Shown in pieces: positions 57,390 to 64,000 of a DNA stretch of 64,000 nt; within the stretch, counting starts at the first letter, position 1, and each line of letters opens with the position of its first letter. The notes under the pieces were generated by a model. The model was not told the origin of the DNA. It saw only the letters and a list, made by a program, of their open reading frames with translations, and made no database searches. This stretch comes from Labia minor (Eukaryota > Arthropoda > Insecta > Dermaptera > Spongiphoridae), in assembly GCA_963082975.1 (NCBI GenBank), contig OY720350.1, positions 9,071,488 through 9,135,487 of the forward strand, written 5' to 3'. A program made the translations under genes and the position numbers.

Positions 57390-58156
57390 TAGGGTTTCTG
57401 AAAACTCGGGTTTTTAGGACTCACCGAGTCCCGAGTTCTATATTTTGAATACTCGCCGAGTCCGAGTCCGAGTCAAGTATAAATATAAACACAATTCAAT
57501 GAGCAAAAACGTTTAATATTTTGGAGGTCAATAACAATTCTCATAACAAAAAAAATACCAAAATTTGTTATAATTAAAATTATTTATTACATTACAAGAT
57601 AGATTTTTAACTGAAATTTTTGATTGTGGTAAGAAATTGAAAAAATCTGTTCTCAATTTTTTAAATTAATAAATTTATTTATTATCAAAAATTACACTAA
57701 ATATAATTTAACTATAATATTAGATATAATTAAATTGCTTTTTTTTAAGGTAATAATATTTCAAAAAGACCAATGCATTGAAAGACTTATCAGTAAGTCT
57801 CGATCTAATTTTTGTACAAAAGTTGTCACTTATTGAAAATGCTCTTTCATTTGAAGTGGAAGTTGGTTTTATGATCGAAAGTGCGTCGTACAAGTCATCA
57901 AGATTACTTGTTCGTTTTCCAGTAAAAATTCTTCTTTAATTTTGTTATAAATTTTCGATTCCTTAATTAACTAATTACTGTCAGCACTAAAGTGTATATT
58001 AGAAAAAATAAATCTAGAAATTGGTCGAAATATTTTTAAATACGTATTTTCTAAATTTACTGGTGTTTGCTTAATTTTAAAAATTTTGGACTCGTCGAGT
58101 AACTACCCAATTAATCGACAAATTCCAAGTCGAGTCGAGCCGAGTCAGAAACCCTA
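57390..58156 (-). mobile_element. hAT transposon remnant with 9-bp flanking repeats
   Basis: Inverted ends TAGGGTTTCTGA and TCAGAAACCCTA, each followed inside by several cgagtc(c) words. AATTATAAT directly repeats on both sides (57381-57389, 58157-58165). The coding relic is on the minus strand. hAT targets are normally 8 bp. The extra base may be a coincidental A/T at the border. Confidence 0.75.
57734..57925 (-). pseudogene. hAT transposase C-terminal (dimerisation) domain relic
   Basis: The minus-strand frame reads TGKRTSNLDDLYDALSIIK, then PTSTSNERAFSISDNF and TKIRSRLTDKSFNALVFLKY. The PTSxSNERAFSxxxN block is the hallmark of the hAT dimerisation domain, which lies at the very C-terminus of transposases of 500-700 residues. 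No start codon is present. The DDE core and zinc finger are missing or unrecognisable. Confidence 0.85.
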
Positions 58157-58423
58157 AATTATAATTATATTCTAGTTTGTTTTTGTGTTTTTGTTTTTAT
58201 ATTATTAGATTTTGAATCAATTTGTTTTTGAGTAATTTGGTAGTGATCAATTAATCTTGTTTAGGAAATAAACTAAATCTAAATTTAAAATATAAATTAC
58301 AAAATATATAAATTTTTAAATTTTTTATATTTTTTTATTTAAATATAAATTAATTTTTATTTAAATAGATGTAGGTAGTTATTTGAGTTGAATATACTGT
58401 AGATTTATATGTATTTCCTAAAA

Positions 58424-58785
58424 CGGGTGTCGGCCAACTTTTTTAGGAAAGGGCCAAGTATAAAAATTTTAAAGATCTAGGGGACAGACATGATAGAATA
58501 AATATTTTACTGTTCAAACGAAGAATCTAATAAAAACATTTTATTACTATAAATTTTTTATTCGCAAAAAATTTGCAATTACAAAATATGTATTAATAAT
58601 AATATATATATGTATAATATATATATATATATTTTGTAGCTATCTCGTACAATGGTAACTATAAATTGCACAATTTCATTTATTAATAAAGAGATTAACG
58701 CAAAATGACAATATTTATCCGCGGGCCGGATAAAAATAGATAACAGGCCGGATTCGGCCCGCGGGCCGTAGTTTGCCAACCCCTG
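58424..58785. mobile_element. hAT (Charlie-like) MITE
   Basis: The right end on the minus strand is CAGGGGTTGGCAAACTACGG, then CCCGCGGGCC, a well-known Charlie-type terminus. The left end CGGGTGTCGGCCAACTT is its worn partner. Flanks tcctaaaa and tcctaaat (seven of eight) fit an 8-bp target. The interior is AT-rich with a TA run. Confidence 0.85.
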
Positions 58786-59172
58786 TCCTAAATCCTTGAA
58801 AATTATATTTATTATTATTTTATATTTATTTATACAATTATGAAGAATTAAGAGAAATAAAATTTGTTATTTATAAGTTTTTACTGAAATATTATAGTAA
58901 TTTTATATTGTACTTAATAATTATTATTATATATTTATGTGTTTATACAAAGTTATTACATTTCTAAATGATCATAGATATAAAATATAAATAATAATAA
59001 AAAATAATATGCAAAATAATTTGCAAAAGATAAATTTTATTATAATTTAAAGGGTCTTTAATTCATAAATATATATTTATCTAAAGGATTTCCATTTTGT
59101 CTCCCTTTTAGAATTGAATAAATAAATAAACCCAGGATTTAGAAGTTTATTATATTAAATACACACACATAC

Positions 59173-59216
<44 letters not shown>

Positions 59217-59240
59217 TATCTTTCAATAAAATAAAATTGA
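58786..59240. other. AT-rich spacer
   Basis: AT-rich with a long TA run at 59177-59213. Nothing else was recognised. Confidence 0.5.
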
Positions 59241-59770
59241 AGTTACCCAACCAATCGGCGTCGAAACCAACTTTTGAACTGAGCTATCATTGTGACACGT
59301 GGCTGGAAAAACCTAAAATTTATCTTTAAGCCCTTAAAATATAAATCGTAGTTTTTTTTAGCCATAACAGCGTTGCTCTCTTTTTTGAAAGGTTTAACTT
59401 TTTCTATCTCTTTCTTTAGCCTACCTCTAATATTCATAGATATGTATTTTGTAAGTTTAATACAGACTCTCAGTTAAGACAGGCATGAGATAAAATATGA
59501 TATTTATCATATAATAACGGTAAATTATATTCATTCAGGCGGTGAAGGGGCGCTAAGACGGAAAATCCTTATATAGGGTGGGAAAAAAGTTTGTAGCGTT
59601 GATAACAGTTTTGCATGCATAATACATGTGCTGCTGGGATTGCAAACCACCTTTTTAGCGGACCATCCCACCCAATTGGTGGGCATTCGGGATATCCATC
59701 CCTTCCACACTCGAGGACCATTAACCCGTTTAAGCCCTTCAGGATGTTGTTCAACTAACGCTCAACTTTC
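59241..59770. promoter_or_regulatory. Putative conserved non-coding island
   Basis: Two balanced blocks (59240-59420 and 59530-59770). The second has a CCCACC/GGTGGG hairpin with a CAATT loop at 59667-59683 and several T(T/A)TATAGGG-like words. Minus-strand frames of 60-64 codons show no domain. A regulatory role is inferred. Confidence 0.3.
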
Positions 59771-60249
59771 ATAAGAAATATTAATCCCTAAGCCCAAGAG
59801 AAAAAAAAAAAAAGATTTTTTTTTTCTTTCTTTAAAGAAATTTTAAACAAAATCAAGAAGAGATTAGCAAAATGTTGAATATTTAAATAAATTCCAAAAC
59901 TCTTTTTTTTTTTTTATTTATACAATATTTTTTCTTAATTTAAATATGAAAATAGTTAATAATATATTTATTCCATTTTTAAAAAAATACTATTAATTAA
60001 TATTATTTCATTATATTTGGGCCAAAAGAATATTAAACGCATTTACAAGAGATTTGATTTTTAAAGAATAATATTTTTACTTTTACAAGAAGAAGTCAAA
60101 TTTTACAAATCAATCCATTTTCGTTGTTCTAGAAGTTTTTTTTACAATTTCAGATTCAATATGATAACTATTTCTTATCAAACTAAAAATGTAATAATAT
60201 ATACAATTTGTAACTATATTTTATCATCTTAAAACTATGTGAAATCTAT

Positions 60250-60287
<38 letters not shown>
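59771..60287. other. AT-rich spacer
   Basis: AT-rich with a TA run at 60252-60287 that leads directly into the next element. Confidence 0.5.
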
Positions 60288-60288
<1 letters not shown>

Positions 60289-60842
60289 GAGGTGTGTTTA
60301 AAAAGTTCGGTGAATGTGTGGTATGATAAAAACATTAAAAAGAGAATTAACATTAATTGTAAATACCTTTATTAACCTTCAAGAGATACTCTCCACTAGC
60401 CAGAACCCACTTCTGACAACGTTCGTATAACGCTTGAAAACTGTTGAAGAAGTCTTGATGTGGAATCGTTCTCAGAGTAGTCGTCATAACGTTCAGACCG
60501 GCAATCCACAGCAGGACACCAGAAAACACTGAATGCTAACAAAAGATCGACGATTGACTCTGCGACTAATATCCGAAGAATTGGGTATTAGCAAAGACAC
60601 AGTAAGTAGTGTTTTCTGGTTTCCTGCTTGTGGATTGACGGCCTGAACGTTGTGACGGCTACTCTGAGAACGATTCCACATCAAGACTTCTCCAACAGTT
60701 TTCAAGCGTTATACGAACGTTGTCAGAAGTGTTTTGTGGCAAGTGGAGAGTATCTTGAAGGTTAATAAAGGTATTTACAATTAACATCCTCTTTTTATTG
60801 TTTTTATCATACCATTCATCGAACTTTTTAGACACACCTCGT
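60288..60842. mobile_element. Fold-back mariner with about 240-bp arms
   Basis: Arms at 60288-60531 and 60608-60842 are inverted copies that match closely. They start ACGAGGTGTGTTTAAAAAGT. Each arm is the 3' end of a mariner transposase gene. The 76-bp centre is a scrap of the DNA-binding domain (RRLTLRLISEELGISKDTVS). The element has two tails and no head, with TA at each edge. Confidence 0.85.
60646..60765 (+). pseudogene. Mariner transposase C-terminus in the right arm
   Basis: An open strip, TATLRTIPHQDFSNSFQALY then ERCQKCFVASGEYLEG, ends at a natural stop. It fits the C-terminal end of mariner transposases, which closes with a RCxKCxxxxGxYxEG-like motif. The mirror arm carries the same strip on the minus strand around 60376-60490 with small differences. 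All catalytic residues are absent. Confidence 0.8.
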
Positions 60843-61843
60843 ATATATATGCCATGTTATTATTGAGTTAAATAAGACTTAGAAGAAATCAGTATACTCA
60901 GTATGACTGTGAGTATCAATGATGTCTCCAACCCGATTGCGATTTGCTTAATTTGATGTCTTGTTAGATAACGATTACAAAAAGATTTAAACAAAGGGAG
61001 AAGAGGAGAGGTGAAGAAAATGATCGTTAAGTAAATTTAAAAGCAACATAGGATGAGTCTATTAGCAAAAAAAACGAGAACGAGTAAATTGACTTTTAAG
61101 CCTATTAGAAAAATTACACATTGAGGTTGAAAAAAAGAGTCAGAGAGGGAGATTTAAGATGACACTGACCTATGAAAATTTATGTTCTTATTCACAGTTA
61201 ATAACTTATATTTAATGGGTTGGATTTGAAAAAAAAATTAAAGAAAAATTAAAATAAAAATACAAATTTTAATTATAAAAAAAATATAAAATATTAAGTA
61301 TTTATTTATTTATTATAAGAAATTATCTTACGTTTTAGTCATATTTATTTATTTACTTAAATATAGTATAATCAATTAATTTTAAATTATCAATTTTGAT
61401 TTTATTTTTTATTTTTTTATTATATTATAATATAAGTATTTTATAAAACGAGTATTAAATAAAAAAATAAATAAATAAATCTATATTATTGTATTTTATT
61501 AATTATCTTTTGAAAAGTTGATGTGATGAAATTAAATTTGAAAATATTATAAATAATATTTTATAAATAAAAAAAAATGTGTTATTACCTTTTTAACAAA
61601 AATCTTGGATTGAAGAGAGATAGATGGAAGATATATATTTTTATGAGTGTTATAATTTGATAATCTTTGATTGTGGGAAGAGAAATGCAATAAAATTTCT
61701 TGCAATATTAAAAGTATTTTTTATTTTTTTTTTTTTTTTGCAGTGGGATTCGTTTTTATTATTTTCACCTTTTTTATTATAATAAGAGTATAAGTTTATT
61801 AATATACTAATTATTTTAAATTTGGAACGGAAAATCATTTTAA
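60843..61843. other. AT-rich spacer
   Basis: AT-rich with a moderately balanced patch at 60880-61170. No frame, repeat or RNA was recognised. Confidence 0.45.
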
Positions 61844-62453
61844 TTTTTACTATCTCGCCATTGCGATCACGAAAATTTTCGATGTCGAGATTTTGATGTT
61901 TTTATACGTTTTGAAGGTTCCTGAATCATTTTCACTAAGGTTTAGAAAAATATCTGTGTGTGTGTGTTTGTGTGTGTGTGTGTATGTATGTGGACAAGAT
62001 TACGCAAAAACGGAATCATCAAATTTGGTATACGGCCATTATTCAAAATTCGTAGTTTTCTATCAACTTTTGAGAAATGTAGCTCAACCGGAAGAGGGTC
62101 ATTACCTACAATTTTGTAATTTTTTTCCTCTAAAGTGACCGTAAAAATAAAGATATATGTTTGATAATTTTTCACATGATAAATAATTGTATAAAACTGC
62201 TATATATAGAATTTCAGCTTGATTGGATCGCTGAAAATACCGGAATTAATTTTTTAACACTACAAATCTCACGCGCCAGCACGTGACGTGGTGCCATCAA
62301 CAAAGAGCCAAACATGCGCTGGTTTAATAAATATTATTTATTAATTTTAATTTATAATTTATAATTAATTAAATTTAATTTAAATATAATATATTATGTT
62401 ATTTAATCCAATTCAAATTGCGAGATAGTCAAGTGGAGACACTCCAGCTTATT
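61844..62453 (+). mobile_element. Family A repeat, complete copy
   Basis: The reference copy. It begins TTTTTACTATCTCGCC, with the 5' subterminal repeat ACTATCTCGC at 61849-61858. CGAAAATTTTCG follows near 61869 and the GT microsatellite at about 61956-61990. The 3' partner repeat GCGAGATAGT is at 62420-62429, the hairpin TGGAG-ACA-CTCCA at 62434-62446, and the end GCTTATT. Length is about 610 bp. It has no transposase. Confidence 0.85.
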
Positions 62454-62559
62454 TAATAGGTCATTAAATAAAAAATTGTATTTTTATCGGTGTGAATATT
62501 TTTGTCTTGATTTTTTATTTTTTTTATTTTTAAGAACATTTATAAAATAAAAAAAGGGG

Positions 62560-62990
62560 GTGGTGATTTAGAGAAGGATGGCGTGATCAGATCACACCTG
62601 CCCTTAATGAAAAGGGCTGGACACCGCCAAGGGTACTCTACCCACTTAAGGAGCTGCCGACATTACCTCGTTAGAGACAGCTGCTGGTACGATAATTAAT
62701 TGGGCAGCAGCATTCGTAAATAGGCTCGTATCTTGGAAGACACACGTTTCTCTTTTGGCCATTGTCTAAATCAGGAAAGGCTATTTAAAATTTTTGACAT
62801 TCCAATCAGACTAAATAGCTCTGGGCAAATGAAAAACGACACAAGAACGAGAGATAGGCGTTAGGCTTTTGCAGTGATGTTTAAAAATGGTTATAAACAC
62901 TCAAGCGAATGGAAGGAAAACGGAAACGTTTTCTCTGCTCGACTGACTCTTTTAATACGGGAGTATAACAGGGAATCTATTTTTCTTTAC
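62560..62990. promoter_or_regulatory. Putative conserved non-coding island
   Basis: A balanced 430-bp block with palindrome GTGATCAGATCAC at 62583-62595, an NK-2-like CCACTTAAGG near 62642, an E-box GACAGCTGCTGG near 62677 and ATAATTAATTGGGC near 62692. It has no long frame and no relatives in the window. A regulatory role is inferred. Confidence 0.35.
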
Positions 62991-63481
62991 ATCGATTAAT
63001 TATTTTGAATGATAAAAGTTATTATGGTTGGACCGGAATAACATTGCAAAAGCATTGAGAAAAAGAGAGAGAGGAAGGGGGGGGATAGTGAAGGAGGGAG
63101 GAATATTCTAAAAAAAAATTTTTTTTTTTTCATAAATTCATAATTGAGTGGATGAACATTGTTTAATTGTCACTAAATTATTCTTACCTTATTAAATAAA
63201 TAACATTTGTTAAAATTGATAGAAACAAAATGATATATGTTATGTGTTATGTTATATGTTATGTAAAACGAATTGTAGCGAAAAAAGAAAACAACAAATT
63301 TTTTTTATAATTTTTGTAAGAATGTGTTTCTTCTCGTATTCAATTAAAATATTTTGAGTTGAACATTGATGAAAGAAGAAAATTGTATGAAAGAAGAAAA
63401 TTGTACTACATGGGTTTTTTAGATGAGAAGAGTGCGAGGAGGTGAAAAATAGTCTTCGAGAAGACAAAGTGTGGAAATTCG
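62991..63481. other. AT-rich spacer
   Basis: AT-rich with GA and G-rich tracts near 63060-63100 and a tatgttatgtgttatg simple repeat near 63236-63262. No gene. Confidence 0.45.
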
Positions 63482-63490
63482 CATTTATGG

Positions 63491-63702
63491 GTAAATTACA
63501 AAAATTTACTTAACGATATTTACCGGTAAATTACAAAAATTTACTTAACGATATTTACCGGTAAATTACAAAAATTTACTTAACGATATTTACCGGTAAA
63601 TTACAAAAATTTACTTAACGATATTTACCGGTAAATTTACCGGATGTTTTTTTGCAAATTTACCGGTAAATCGGTAAACCGGTAAACCGGTTTACATTCC
63701 CT
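63491..63702. repeat. 35-bp tandem array in a hAT-like end
   Basis: Four identical 35-base units start gtaaattac at 63491, 63526, 63561 and 63596. The array continues into overlapping ACCGGT palindromes (taccggtaaa and its complements) and ends ggtttacattccctaatg. On the minus strand the outer end reads AGGGAATGTAAACCGG, a style of hAT terminus. The array then meets a truncated B copy. Confidence 0.75.
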
Positions 63703-64000
63703 AATGTGTACAGCCTGAACGGCTCAACGGATTTTGATGAAATTTGGTATATTTACTTAATACATCAGTGGGAAGAATTGATCAACTTTTGATGCAAATC
63801 CGGAAACCGGAAGTGGTAGTATTAGCGATCGATGATAGGAAGGAAAGGGTTATTTTCACACCAAATGTCACATGTGGAGATTTTTTACATATCTCCTCGA
63901 ATCATGCTCTTTGTATTGGTATTATCCTCCGGAAAAATCATCTTCATTCGTTTTTTCTTAATTTAAAATTATATGACGTCTCAGCCAGCTCAACTTATAT
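63703..64000 (+). mobile_element. Family B repeat, truncated by window end
   Basis: Starts inside B (tgtgtacagcctgaacggct) without the 5' terminus and runs through gcgatcgatgatagg to the first TGACGTC word at the window edge. It closely matches 34600-34900. Confidence 0.8.

Noticed and set aside
63491-63640. CRISPR array
   Set aside because: The 35-bp units are contiguous with no spacers, and the sequence is animal nuclear DNA.
1-64000. LTR retrotransposons or endogenous viruses
   Set aside because: No long direct terminal repeats, gag, protease or envelope traces were seen. The repeated composites at 20.2 and 48.7 kb are B elements, not LTR pairs.

Overview
This window is a very AT-rich stretch of a metazoan nuclear genome, most probably an arthropod and perhaps an insect. 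The evidence is the many mariner, Tc-like, pogo and hAT DNA transposons, tRNA-derived SINEs, a non-LTR retrotransposon tail, and two abundant families of Helentron-like non-autonomous elements. I cannot name the species. There is no complete, recognisable host protein gene. Nearly every recognisable coding trace is a decayed transposase or reverse transcriptase. The only host-gene candidate is a weak three-exon chain at 51547-52207.

Layout. 0.2-5.5 kb: a fold-back mariner remnant, repeat family A with a 0.4 kb passenger, two SINE types and a young MITE with 97-bp terminal inverted repeats. 9-14.8 kb: a mariner-derived MITE, a SINE, a LINE fragment, and an inverted composite A element carrying the same passenger as at 0.8 kb. 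16-18.5 kb: a hAT MITE and an internally deleted mariner. 20.2-22.3 kb: a composite family B element with about 1.2 kb of cargo, repeated at 48.7-50.5 kb inside a hAT MITE. 23.5-30 kb: two A copies, a Tc-type remnant, a transposon with roughly 290-bp inverted repeats and a pogo/Tigger remnant. 30.8-35 kb: a GC-rich MITE, low-complexity modules and several B copies. 36.8-45.2 kb: a mariner remnant, a LINE-like tail, a tandem 0.5 kb duplication, further B, A and hAT debris and a SINE. 46-64 kb: a TTAA-flanked element, the nested hAT/B composite, further MITEs, an ITm transposase remnant, a hAT element with a dimerisation-domain relic, a second fold-back mariner, a full A copy, a 35-bp tandem array and a B copy running off the end.

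Between the repeats lie a dozen or more islands of 150-550 bp with balanced base composition. They lack long reading frames but contain homeodomain-, GATA-, TCF- or NF-kB-like words and short inverted repeats. They look like conserved non-coding regulatory elements in a gene desert or giant intron. This is inferred from composition only.

The most interesting structure is the pair of families A and B. Their sequences differ, but both start TTTTTAC, carry a subterminal inverted repeat, contain a GT or TGTC-type microsatellite, and end in the partner repeat, a short hairpin and CTTATT. Each family occurs as a composite that has carried unrelated passenger DNA to two places in this window.
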